In this document: positions 35,592-43,340 of the stretch, piece by piece
Layout of the letters: every line of letters starts with the position of its first letter
Numbering within the stretch: the first letter of the stretch is position 1
DNA from: Bryobacteraceae bacterium
GTDB lineage: Bacteria > Acidobacteriota > Terriglobia > Bryobacterales > Bryobacteraceae
Assembly (NCBI GenBank): GCA_026002875.1
Contig: BPGE01000001.1
Span: 558,001-622,000, forward strand
DNA: 64,000 nucleotides
Reading direction: 5' to 3'
Program-made: the position numbers and the translations under genes
Notes under the pieces: generated by a model
Databases searched by the model: none
What the model was told of the DNA's origin: nothing
What the model saw: only the letters and a program-made list of their open reading frames with translations

Positions 35592-35667
35592 GCCACCCTA
35601 GCTCAGCTGGCAGAGCGGCTGATTCGTAATCAGCAGGTCGCCGGTTCGATCCCGGCGGGTGGCTCCA
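35592..35667 (+). tRNA. tRNA-Thr (anticodon CGT)
   Basis: A 76-nt cloverleaf: acceptor GCCACCC pairs with GGGTGGC, D arm GCTC/GAGC, anticodon stem GCTGA/TCAGC around TTCGTAA with CGT at 35625-35627, T arm GCCGG-TTCGATC-CCGGC. Discriminator T and an encoded CCA end. It reads ACG codons. Confidence 0.97.
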
Positions 35668-35704
35668 TTCCTTTTGCAGCGCTCTCCACCGGTCCGCTCC
35701 CCGT

Positions 35705-36529
35705 TCATGAAGCCTGCGGCCGCAGCATGAATTCAATCGCCTCCGTCAGAACCTCGCGGTCGAACGCACGCCGCCACTCCGGGTTGATGTAGCGCTCCGT
35801 GCCCCATTGGATGGCCAGTTTCGCAGCGTCCGAAAACGGCGATTTCTCCGCCCCGAATGCGATGGCCATCGCGATCTGGGCGTGGCCGGCCATGAAAGCC
35901 TCGGCGGCCTCCCGCGGCACGCCGCGCGCGACGGTCTCTTCCAGCACGTCCTTCATCCAGCAGCATGCAGCCGCCACAAGAATCTCGGCCATCGCTGGCT
36001 CGAGCAGGGCGAACTGCTCCGGCGTCACCTGAAGAGCCCGGTTCACCGGGCTGAACATGTCCCTGCAGACTTCTATCCCTTCTTCGAACTGCGCCTGCCC
36101 GCCTTCGATCAGGGCGACGACGATATCCTGCTTCGCCACTCCCCCGAAGTAGTCTGTCTGCGCCTCAGGCGTCGGCTGCACGGTGAAAAACGGCGGGTGG
36201 CACGGATGGGCGATCATCTGCGTGACGCCCTCCCGCGAGGGCAGCTCGCCGATGTAGGCGGCCGCGGCGTCGAGCATGATCAGGGTTCCGCCCTGCTTCA
36301 TGAGCGGCACGAGTTCCCGCGCGATGCAGCCAATCAGCGCGTCGGGCACGGCCATCACGACATGGTCGGCCTGCTGCATCGCCTCCGGCGTGGGTGTGAT
36401 GTCGAGTCCGGCTGCCTTGTGCGGATCGCTCTCGCAGAGAAGCAGCCGCCAGCGTCCTGCTGCTGTCAGTTTGGCAGCGGCGCGGGCGCCCATCTTGCCG
36501 CCCGCACCGATGATGGCCACAGTTTTCAT
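35705..36529 (-). CDS. apnO: D-apionate oxidoisomerase-like dehydrogenase
   Basis: 274 residues. A Rossmann NAD(P) domain (IIGAGGKMGARAAAKL at the N-terminus) plus a helical C-terminal domain of the 6-phosphogluconate-dehydrogenase type (SDAAKLAIQWGTERYINPEW). This arrangement and length fit the ApnO family, which converts D-apionate to 3-oxo-isoapionate. It is the last gene of a five-gene minus-strand operon, 11 bp after the TIM-barrel gene. Specific substrate assignment rests on the combination with an ApnL-like lactonase; a related short-chain hydroxyacid dehydrogenase is the alternative. Confidence 0.7.
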   Translation of the reverse strand: MKTVAIIGAGGKMGARAAAKLTAAGRWRLLLCESDPHKAAGLDITPTPEAMQQADHVVMAVPDALIGCIARELVPLMKQGGTLIMLDAAAAYIGELPSREGVTQMIAHPCHPPFFTVQPTPEAQTDYFGGVAKQDIVVALIEGGQAQFEEGIEVCRDMFSPVNRALQVTPEQFALLEPAMAEILVAAACCWMKDVLEETVARGVPREAAEAFMAGHAQIAMAIAFGAEKSPFSDAAKLAIQWGTERYINPEWRRAFDREVLTEAIEFMLRPQAS

Positions 36530-36540
36530 GATCGCCTCCG

Positions 36541-37311
36541 CTATTCAAAAATCCACCTGCGCAAATTGCCGATGCTTTCTTCCACCCATGCCTGTTCCTG
36601 CCTGATCGTTTCCTCCTCCGTCGCCAGTTCCGGAGGCCACAGTTCGAGGATGGCGCTCTGACAGCGGCCGCCCAGCCGTGACAGAATCCACGGGATGTCC
36701 AATTGGCCGCGTCCCGCAGGCCGTCCCTCGACGCGGAATCCCATCCTGTGCCACTCGCGGCGGACGATGAAGTCCTTCACGTGGAAACACAGGGTGGCAG
36801 GCGCGAGATGTTCCACGACCCAGCGCCAGCCCTCGCAGATGGCCAGCGAGTTGACTGTGTCGAGCGTGGCGCCGAGCCATGGCCCATGCAGAAGCCGCGC
36901 CAGCTCCGCTGCCGGAGTGACGGAATTTTCGAGAGCGAGCGGGATGCGCGCCTTCTCCAGAAACGGCACGGCGGCCTCGAGCTGCTGTTCGATCCATTCC
37001 GCCGCGGGCGCATCCTCGGCCGCCTCCGCCAGCACGGTGCGCAGCAGCGGCGATCCGGCCTCCTGGCAAAGATCGAGCTGGCGGCGGATCTCTTCCGTCT
37101 CCAGGCCTGCCATGCCGATCTCCAGCGTCAGGCCGCGCTCGCGCGCATCTCGAATCACCTCATCGGCGCGCCCGGGCTCGAGAGGGAAATTCGGTCCGAA
37201 CTGGACCCGCTTCACGCCGAGCTTCGAGGCGCGATCCAGGAGCGCGTGCGCGTCCAGCCGCTTTGCAGCGAGCGACCACATGTAGCAATAAGTGCCGATG
37301 CCGAGTTCCAT
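36541..37311 (-). CDS. TIM-barrel isomerase/epimerase family protein, 3-oxo-isoapionate decarboxylase candidate
   Basis: 256 residues, AP-endonuclease-2/xylose-isomerase-like TIM barrel. Landmarks are GIGTYCYMWSLAAKRL at the start, a PLALENSVTPAAELARL strand with Glu metal ligand, and FHVKDFIVRREWHRMGF near the C-terminus. Most members are metal-dependent sugar isomerases or epimerases. One branch (OiaC) decarboxylates 3-oxo-isoapionate to L-erythrulose, and the flanking ApnO- and ApnL-like genes make that role likely here. Seven bases separate it from the transporter gene. The exact reaction is inferred from context. Confidence 0.7.
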   Translation of the reverse strand: MELGIGTYCYMWSLAAKRLDAHALLDRASKLGVKRVQFGPNFPLEPGRADEVIRDARERGLTLEIGMAGLETEEIRRQLDLCQEAGSPLLRTVLAEAAEDAPAAEWIEQQLEAAVPFLEKARIPLALENSVTPAAELARLLHGPWLGATLDTVNSLAICEGWRWVVEHLAPATLCFHVKDFIVRREWHRMGFRVEGRPAGRGQLDIPWILSRLGGRCQSAILELWPPELATEEETIRQEQAWVEESIGNLRRWIFE

Positions 37312-37318
37312 GCGCGCC

Positions 37319-38329
37319 TCAGGCGTTGCCCAGCGAAATGACGATGATGGCCGCGATCAGCGTGCCGATGCCGGCCAAGGAATAGCGGAGCGCGCGCGGC
37401 GGCGCGCCGCGCCACTCGCCGCTCAGGCGGCCGAGGGTATTGGAAGTGATCAGCGCCATGGACATGAACAGCGGCCAGCCAACTACGGGCCCGAGATCGC
37501 CCAGCGCTGTGGCGCCGAAACCGTAGACGAGGAAACTGGCGAAACAGAGGATGCCCATGAGCGAGGCCAACAGCCCGTTCCGCAGGGCGTTCACGCGGAA
37601 TTCAGCGAGCGCGTTTTCGTCAAGCACGCGCTTGAGCGCATAAAGAGCGTTCGGAAAGAAGCCGGCCAGCAGCGTGACGAGCCAGATGGCGTTGGTGGCG
37701 TTGTTCGGGCTTGCGCCAAGTTCTTCCGCGCGCCGCTGAAGCCCGGCGCCGAAGGCGAAGCTCAGATTCAGCATCGGGCTGAAGACGCCTGCGAGGAAAC
37801 AGATCAGCAGCGCCACGCCGAATCCCTGCCGCGCGCGGACCGTGCCGCCGCCCGAGTCCTCGCGGATCTTGCCCGCCTTCGCGCACAGGTAGATGCCGAA
37901 GAGCACGATCAGCGTCCCGGCCAGAAGAGACGCGCCCTGCCGGGTCCAGAGCTGATCCGGGTGCAGAACAATCAGGGGGACGAATGTTCCGATCGGCGCA
38001 ATCAGTCCCAGAATCAGCCCGTATCCAACGGCGAGACCCATGCGGTCTACGCCGACGCCGAACAGAACCGAACCGATCCCCCACCCGAAACCGAACAGAA
38101 TGGAGCTTGCCAGGGCGCCACGGTCCGCCGTGGCGAGCGCCGTCCAGAGATTCGGGACTGTCAGCAGCGAGGCCAGCAGCGGTATGACCACCAGACCGGT
38201 GATGCTGTAGACAAACCAGCCGTGACCCCAGCGCCAGCCGGTCATCTTTTTCATCGGCGCGACAAAGCTGCCGTTGAAAATGCCTCCGAGCAGAACGGCC
38301 AGAATGCCCCAGACGATTGCAGCATTCAT
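37319..38329 (-). CDS. RhaT-family sugar:proton symporter
   Basis: 336 residues, about ten membrane helices. The start AIVWGILAVLLGGIFNGSFV and the motifs MKKMTGWRWGHGW and NNATNAIWLVTLLAGFF are typical of the L-rhamnose-proton symporter (RhaT) family in the DMT superfamily. The start is the ATG overlapping the lactonase stop by 4 bp; an upstream ATG would run into the neighbouring gene. In this operon the substrate is probably apiose or a derivative rather than rhamnose, as no rhamnose isomerase or kinase is present. Confidence 0.82.
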   Translation of the reverse strand: MNAAIVWGILAVLLGGIFNGSFVAPMKKMTGWRWGHGWFVYSITGLVVIPLLASLLTVPNLWTALATADRGALASSILFGFGWGIGSVLFGVGVDRMGLAVGYGLILGLIAPIGTFVPLIVLHPDQLWTRQGASLLAGTLIVLFGIYLCAKAGKIREDSGGGTVRARQGFGVALLICFLAGVFSPMLNLSFAFGAGLQRRAEELGASPNNATNAIWLVTLLAGFFPNALYALKRVLDENALAEFRVNALRNGLLASLMGILCFASFLVYGFGATALGDLGPVVGWPLFMSMALITSNTLGRLSGEWRGAPPRALRYSLAGIGTLIAAIIVISLGNA

Positions 38330-39666
38330 TGCGGGCCGCCTCCAGCGAAGACCGCCTCGAGCGGCGGCGCAGCCAGCACGGTTTTCACGGAATGGAGGGT
38401 GGCTGCGGCCACGCCGAGGCGCGAAAAATTGGCCAGCGCGCCGCGCGTCCACGCGGCGCCGAACGCAGTGGGGAGCCGGGGATCGTCGATGCCCGGCGGC
38501 GCGAACCGCACGGGGCTCAGAAACACGGGAGCGCCCCCGGCGAAAGAACGGACTGTCTCGATCATCGACTCGTGCGAGGCCAGGTTGGCCATGATGCTCT
38601 CGTCATCGAAAGCATGGACCTGCGGATAAAGACCGAAGGCGGCGCCCTGCGAGAAGTCGGAAGACCGGTTCCGGTTCAACTCCGCAAAATGGCCGTTGGC
38701 CCCCGGCAGAACGGGAACATTCGGGAAGCGCATCCGCACTCTTTCGATCCAACGCGGAGCAGGAACGGGCTCGTCTCTGCGGTACACGATGACGCGCGCC
38801 AGAGGCGCGGCGGCGGCGTCCAATGCGGCAAGCTGCCGGTCCGGTTCGTCGTCCACCTCCAGCGCCAGCTCGACCGGCAGATTCCAGCGCGCAGCCTCGG
38901 CGAGGCGGGCTGGATCTTCAAGGCGCAGGTGGGCGATCTTCAGCCGGTGCAGTCTCTCCACGTTGCGAGGCTCCGGAGGAATCCCGTCAAGAACCAGCCC
39001 CGCGGGAACGGGACGCTCCGCACCTGAATGCAGGAGGCGGATCATAACAGACTGCACGACGCGCGCGCCCGGCTGGATTTCGACGGGAAATGGAAGAGAA
39101 AGCGGCGTCGGATACGTCTTGAAATTCGCGTCAGACCAGTTTCTCTGGTCCTCCATTTCCCAGATGTCGCCGGAAAAATCGATCCGGATTTCCCTGCCAT
39201 GTCCAACGGCGTACTGCATCGAACGGATCTCCATCACCGGCTGATGGGGCGAGATCAGCCTGGGGAAAGCCGCGGAGCTGACGCTTCCGCTGGAATGAGT
39301 GACGCGGATGGTTCGTCCCGAACAGGAAAGGGGGTGATGGATGCACAGCCCGATCCGGTTCTTCCGGAACGCGCTGAGAGCCTCGCCTGCCGCGGTGTAG
39401 CGGAGAGTTCCCTCTGCTCTCCCTTCAATCTCCGCCTGCCATCGGAAACGGATGCCGCCGCTGTCGTGCAGCGCCCGGAAGGAAATCCGGAAGCCCTCCG
39501 GTCCCGCGTCGTGCTGCAGCCCTTCCATGCGGAACGGCACGGTGCCCCAGTTTTGGTCGCGCAGCGCGAAGTAAATACGCTCCACTGCCTCGACGCCCGC
39601 CGTGCGGATATGCCACAGATCCCCATCGCGGAATTCGAGCGCCCACTCGCCTGCCTGCAGATGCAT
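38326..39666 (-). CDS. apnL: D-apionolactonase-like protein
   Basis: 446 residues. The N-terminal half is a beta-rich domain with the striking block IWEMEDQRNWSDANFKTY (about 185-202), which I associate with the D-apionate lactonase (ApnL) family. The rest looks like a TIM-barrel-type region (LALEVDDEPDRQL; VIVYRRDEPVP) and a short beta tail. Known ApnL proteins are somewhat longer. It hydrolyses D-apionolactone to D-apionate. The start at 39666 has an AGGGGAGGAAGG site. It lies 19 bp after the dehydrogenase gene and overlaps the transporter. Confidence 0.7.
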   Translation of the reverse strand: MHLQAGEWALEFRDGDLWHIRTAGVEAVERIYFALRDQNWGTVPFRMEGLQHDAGPEGFRISFRALHDSGGIRFRWQAEIEGRAEGTLRYTAAGEALSAFRKNRIGLCIHHPLSCSGRTIRVTHSSGSVSSAAFPRLISPHQPVMEIRSMQYAVGHGREIRIDFSGDIWEMEDQRNWSDANFKTYPTPLSLPFPVEIQPGARVVQSVMIRLLHSGAERPVPAGLVLDGIPPEPRNVERLHRLKIAHLRLEDPARLAEAARWNLPVELALEVDDEPDRQLAALDAAAAPLARVIVYRRDEPVPAPRWIERVRMRFPNVPVLPGANGHFAELNRNRSSDFSQGAAFGLYPQVHAFDDESIMANLASHESMIETVRSFAGGAPVFLSPVRFAPPGIDDPRLPTAFGAAWTRGALANFSRLGVAAATLHSVKTVLAAPPLEAVFAGGGPQ

Positions 39667-39685
39667 GACCTTCCTCCCCTGCTGT

Positions 39686-40708
39686 CTACACCGGCACGGC
39701 GGCGCCGCGCGCTGCTGATTCATACGCGGCGAAGATCAGCCGCACTGTTTTCAGGTTGTCCTCGCCGGACGTTTCGATTTCCCCCTCGCCGCGGAGCCCG
39801 CGCAGGATGTTCTCGTGACACGGCACGATGCTCGAATGAACCACGTCGTACGCCGGGTTCGCCCACGCGTAGCGGGGCGGCGGGATGCGGCGGGCGTGCG
39901 TGCCGTCCTTCGTCGTCGTCCGCAGCCAGAAGTCGGGCGCCAGTTCCAGCGAGCCGAGGCTGCCCTCCGAAAAGAGGAACGTTTCGGGGAAGCGGTCGCG
40001 TTCGAGATAATTCTCCGCATACCCCATCTCGACAACCACCGTGGCGCCAGCGCGGGTGCGCATCATCACGGTGGCCACGTCTTCTCCTCTGATGTTGGCG
40101 TGCACGCGCTTCGTCTGGCAGTACAGCAGATCCGGCTCGCCGCACAGGAAGCGCGCGGTGTCGAGCAGGTGGCTGCCGATGTCGGTGAGAATGAACTGCT
40201 CGAGTTCGGCGAGAAACGGCTGGTTCTGAAACACCGGAAAGCCGCTGACCATCGTGATGCGCGTGCGGAACACTTCGCCGATCACGCCGCTGTGCAGCGC
40301 CTCCCTGAAAGCCCGGATCGGCGTCTGCCAGCGCCAGTTTTCGTTGATCGCCAGCGTCACGCCCCGCTCGCGGCAGAACCGCACCATGTCTTCGGCATCC
40401 GCCAGCGAAGCCGCCATCGGTTTCTGGCAGACGACCGGATAGCCCATGCCTGCGGCGAGCCTCGTGAACTTTGCGTGCGTGTCCACATCGGTGAGCACGT
40501 CGACGAAGTCGGGCTTCTCTTTGTCGATCATCTCCGCCGGATCGTCGTAGACGTGTTCAACCCCGAACTCGCGCGCAAGCGCCTCCGCTTTGGCGCGCGT
40601 GCGGTTGTAGATGCCCGTGCAGACGGCGCCTCCGGTTTCGAGCCACCCTGCCAGCTGATACCGCGCCCAGAACCCGGCGCCGATCATGACAAAGCGCAGC
40701 TTGCGCAT
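39686..40708 (-). CDS. Gfo/Idh/MocA-family dehydrogenase, D-apiose dehydrogenase candidate
   Basis: 340 residues. An N-terminal Rossmann fold (FVMIGAGFWARYQLAGW), the family's EKP-like motif as VVCQKPMAASLADAEDM (about 91-107) and a C-terminal beta-sheet domain with ILTDIGSHLLDTARFL. Members oxidise sugars with NAD(P). In apiose pathways the first enzyme (ApsD) belongs to this family, and this is the first gene of the operon. The start at the ATG is supported by GGGGAGG upstream; a longer open frame upstream is GC-rich noise. Substrate inferred from neighbours. Confidence 0.78.
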   Translation of the reverse strand: MRKLRFVMIGAGFWARYQLAGWLETGGAVCTGIYNRTRAKAEALAREFGVEHVYDDPAEMIDKEKPDFVDVLTDVDTHAKFTRLAAGMGYPVVCQKPMAASLADAEDMVRFCRERGVTLAINENWRWQTPIRAFREALHSGVIGEVFRTRITMVSGFPVFQNQPFLAELEQFILTDIGSHLLDTARFLCGEPDLLYCQTKRVHANIRGEDVATVMMRTRAGATVVVEMGYAENYLERDRFPETFLFSEGSLGSLELAPDFWLRTTTKDGTHARRIPPPRYAWANPAYDVVHSSIVPCHENILRGLRGEGEIETSGEDNLKTVRLIFAAYESAARGAAVPV

Positions 40709-41054
40709 GGACGAGCCTCCCCGGTACGAGATCAGGCACATCATACTCCGAAATACTGGCCCGGAACGCGTCCCTCTGCCGGCGGCCTCGCCACCCTGCC
40801 GTTCCGCTGTGGGTTCCTCTCGCTCTGACCACGCGGCGTCGCCGCCGGCAGGCTTCTGGAATCGGCTGAGCCGCTTTCTCCATGCGCGCCTGCACGCAGC
40901 CGCGACGCTTCCGCGGGACGTCCGCACGAATGAAAACCGCCGCGCCTCCGGCGCCGCGCTGAAGCTGCCCCTCAGGCGATTGAAGAACCGCGAGTGGAGC
41001 GCCGCAGGTGGGCAACCAGCCGACCTCTCGCGCTCCCGCCACGCGGGGTCAGAG

Positions 41055-41074
41055 CCGCGAGAGCGGGCGGCCCC
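41055..41074. repeat. 20-bp direct repeat, copy 1
   Basis: CCGCGAGAGCGGGCGGCCCC, repeated without mismatch at 41156-41175, 101 bp further on. Two copies only; function unknown. Confidence 0.6.
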
Positions 41075-41155
41075 AGCCGTGCCCCGCAGCACCCTCCCCT
41101 GCGGGTTCCCCCTCGGCCTTGGCCGACGGCTGCATCCCAAACGTGCTTGCTTCGT

Positions 41156-41175
41156 CCGCGAGAGCGGGCGGCCCC
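41156..41175. repeat. 20-bp direct repeat, copy 2
   Basis: Identical to 41055-41074. The sequence between the copies has no coding potential I can support. Confidence 0.6.
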
Positions 41176-41248
41176 CTCGCGGTCCACCATCGAACGGCGA
41201 TTTTCGAAGGAGCGGGTCAGCGAAGGCGCGGGTTACCGCAACCTGCCA

Positions 41249-41278
41249 AAAAGGGGAATTGTGTTCCTGTCCCCTTTT
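41249..41278 (-). terminator. Terminator of the rpmH-mnmE operon
   Basis: On the minus strand AAAAGGGGA, a 12-nt loop and TCCCCTTTT form a 9-bp stem followed by a T-run. It overlaps the mnmE stop codon and ends the operon. Confidence 0.7.
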
Positions 41279-42629
41279 ATTTGCCGATGCAGAAGGTGGA
41301 GAAGATGCGGTTCAGGATATCGTCAGCGGTGGTCGCGCCGGTGAGGGCATCGAGAGGACGCAGGGCGGCGTAGCAGTCCAGCAGGAGCAGCTCGTGGGGC
41401 AGGCCGATGGAATTGGCCTCCCGCGCTTTCTGCGCCGCTTCACGCGCCTCGCGCAGCAGAGCCTCGTGCCGCGCGCTGGTGATCAGCCCCGATTGGGGCG
41501 CGGCGATCCCGCCGGGAGCGATGCGCTGCACGAGCAGCTGCTTCAGCCCGTCGATCCCTTCTCCACGCTGCGCGGAAACGGCGATCTCTTCCAGCCCGGA
41601 TTCCATCCGCCGCGGCAGATCGCTCTTGTTGCCCACGACGATCCGCCAGCCCTGCTGTTTTGTGCGCTCCAGGATCTCGCGGTCGGCTCCGGTGAGCGGC
41701 TCGCTCAGATCGAGCACGACCACCGTGAGATCTGCGTCGGCCATCGCGCGTTGCGTGCGCTCGATGCCGAGCCTTTCGACGACATCGGTGCTTTCACGGA
41801 TGCCCGCGGTGTCCAGCAGCCGCACGGGCACTCCCTCGAGCGAAAACGATTCGCTCACGGTGTCGCGCGTCGTGCCCGGGATGTCGGTGACGATGGCGCG
41901 GTCCTGCCCGAGCAGCGCATTGAACAGGCTGCTCTTGCCGACGTTCGGACGGCCGACGATGGCCAGCGTGATCCCGTCATGGACGTACTTGCCCCACGCG
42001 TAGCTGGCCAGCAGCCGGTCGATGCCTTCCAGCACGCCGCCAAGCCGCGCGTCGATCTCTTCCGCCGGCGCGACGGACACGTCGTCTTCCGCGAAGTCGA
42101 TGCCCGCTTCGAGCAGCGAGATCAGCTCGACCAGCCGGTCCTTGACGGGCTTCACGGCGCGCGAGACTGAACCCTCCAGCTGCTGCGCAGCCACGCGCGC
42201 CTGATACAGCGTGGTGGCCTGGATCAGGTCGCGCACGGCCTCGGCCTGCGGCAGGTCGATGCGGCCGTTGAGGTAGGCGCGCAGCGTGAACTCTCCCGGC
42301 TCGGCGGCGCGCGCCCCGGAGCGGAGGGCGCGGCTGACGCAGTGGCGCAGAACGACAGGCGAGCCGTGGCAGGAGATTTCGATGACGTCTTCCGCCGTGT
42401 AGCTGCGGGGCGCGGCGAAGAACGTGACGATCACTTCGTCGACGGGAGCGCCGTCTTCATCGAGCAGGAAAGCATGAGCCGCCCTCCACGGCTTCCACTC
42501 ATGCTGTGCGGGCAGGCGGAGAATGGCTTCCGCGACGGCGCGGGAGAGCGGTCCCGAAATCCGGACGACGCCGAGGCCGCCGGCCCCGGGCGGCGTCGCG
42601 AGGGCGACGATCGTATCGTGGGTGTTCAC
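41277..42629 (-). CDS. mnmE: tRNA modification GTPase MnmE (TrmE)
   Basis: 450 residues, the normal length. With MnmG it adds the carboxymethylaminomethyl group to wobble uridine 34. The N-terminal folate-binding domain starts [19 protein letters not shown]. The G domain has P-loop GRPNVGKS (226-233), an IPGTTRDT switch and DTAGIR. The protein ends in the CIGK motif that carries the catalytic cysteine. It is last in the rpmH-rnpA-yidD-yidC-jag-mnmE order conserved in many bacteria, 12 bp after jag. Confidence 0.97.
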   Translation of the reverse strand: MNTHDTIVALATPPGAGGLGVVRISGPLSRAVAEAILRLPAQHEWKPWRAAHAFLLDEDGAPVDEVIVTFFAAPRSYTAEDVIEISCHGSPVVLRHCVSRALRSGARAAEPGEFTLRAYLNGRIDLPQAEAVRDLIQATTLYQARVAAQQLEGSVSRAVKPVKDRLVELISLLEAGIDFAEDDVSVAPAEEIDARLGGVLEGIDRLLASYAWGKYVHDGITLAIVGRPNVGKSSLFNALLGQDRAIVTDIPGTTRDTVSESFSLEGVPVRLLDTAGIRESTDVVERLGIERTQRAMADADLTVVVLDLSEPLTGADREILERTKQQGWRIVVGNKSDLPRRMESGLEEIAVSAQRGEGIDGLKQLLVQRIAPGGIAAPQSGLITSARHEALLREAREAAQKAREANSIGLPHELLLLDCYAALRPLDALTGATTADDILNRIFSTFCIGK

Positions 42630-42641
42630 CGCAGTGCGGCG

Positions 42642-43328
42642 TCAGTGGCGCGGCCGGCGGTCTCCGCGTCCGCGGCCTTGCGGCCCGCCTTTGCCTCGGG
42701 GGCCGCGGCCGCCGCCATTGTTTCTGCCGCGCGGGCCGCCGTCGCGGCGGTCGCGCCGTCCCGATGGGCCGGACTGCGATGACGGGCGCCGGGGAGGCGG
42801 CGGAGGCGTTGGCGGCTCCGGCAAAGAAGGCATGCCCGCCGGGTAGACGACCACATGCCTGTAGGGGCCGGTGCCCGAGCTTTCGCTGCGCAGGTCGGTC
42901 ATGTCGCGCAGAGCAAGATGGATCAGCCTCCGCTCCCGGCTGTTCATCGGGCTGAAGCGGTACGGGGTCTTCGTCTCGCGCACCTTGTCTGCGACCGTGA
43001 GAGCGCTCAGGCGCAGCTCTTCCTGCCGCAGCAGCCGGGTATCGTTGGCGTCGAAACAGATCAGCGCGTGCTCGTCGGCCTCCATGCGCAGCACTTCCTG
43101 CGTCAGCTGCTCCAGCGCCAGCAGCACTTCGGCCTTGTTGTTGGTCAGGAAATGAAGATCCGGGCCGCTGAATTTCACCACCAGGGATGGCTTTTCGAAA
43201 TAATCGCCGGCGTCGGGGCCGTCCAGGATCTCGTACTCGACGTCCAGGTCCATGGCGTCGAGAACGGCGTCGAGAAAGTCGGCGATCTTGTCGCCCACCG
43301 TGTCGACCGTATAGAGTCGCTCGCTCAT
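42642..43328 (-). CDS. jag: RNA-binding protein Jag/KhpB
   Basis: 228 residues. An N-terminal segment and KH-like domain (about 30-110: NNKAEVLLALEQLTQEVL) are followed by an R3H domain (about 120-170: TPYRFSPMNSRERRLIHLAL...). A Gly/Arg/Pro-rich tail of about 55 residues with repeated GRR and RGG-type units ends the protein, an added RNA-binding-type extension. Jag proteins act with KhpA in RNA binding and cell-envelope control. The gene lies 12 bp from both yidC and mnmE. Confidence 0.93.
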   Translation of the reverse strand: MSERLYTVDTVGDKIADFLDAVLDAMDLDVEYEILDGPDAGDYFEKPSLVVKFSGPDLHFLTNNKAEVLLALEQLTQEVLRMEADEHALICFDANDTRLLRQEELRLSALTVADKVRETKTPYRFSPMNSRERRLIHLALRDMTDLRSESSGTGPYRHVVVYPAGMPSLPEPPTPPPPPRRPSSQSGPSGRRDRRDGGPRGRNNGGGRGPRGKGGPQGRGRGDRRPRH

Positions 43329-43340
43329 CAGGTTGCTTCC

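Larger units (their letters stand above)
40709..41276. other. 568-bp gene-free stretch
   Basis: Between the divergent-free starts of the apiose operon and the 3' end of mnmE no convincing gene is seen: the open frames lack ribosome binding sites and any recognisable protein. Near the dehydrogenase gene a TATGAT hexamer on the minus strand (40740-40745) could be its -10 box. The stretch also contains a 20-bp direct repeat (41055 and 41156), several CGAGAG/CTCTCG-like short motifs, and the terminator of mnmE at its right end. It may be a decayed gene or an insertion remnant. Confidence 0.5.

Noticed and set aside
37319-38329. A rhamnose catabolic operon, because of the RhaT-family transporter
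   Set aside because: No rhamnose isomerase, kinase or aldolase is nearby; the neighbours fit apiose oxidation better.
41055-41175. Two identical 20-bp units considered as a CRISPR remnant
   Set aside because: Only two copies, an 81-bp interval, no cas genes and no further repeats.
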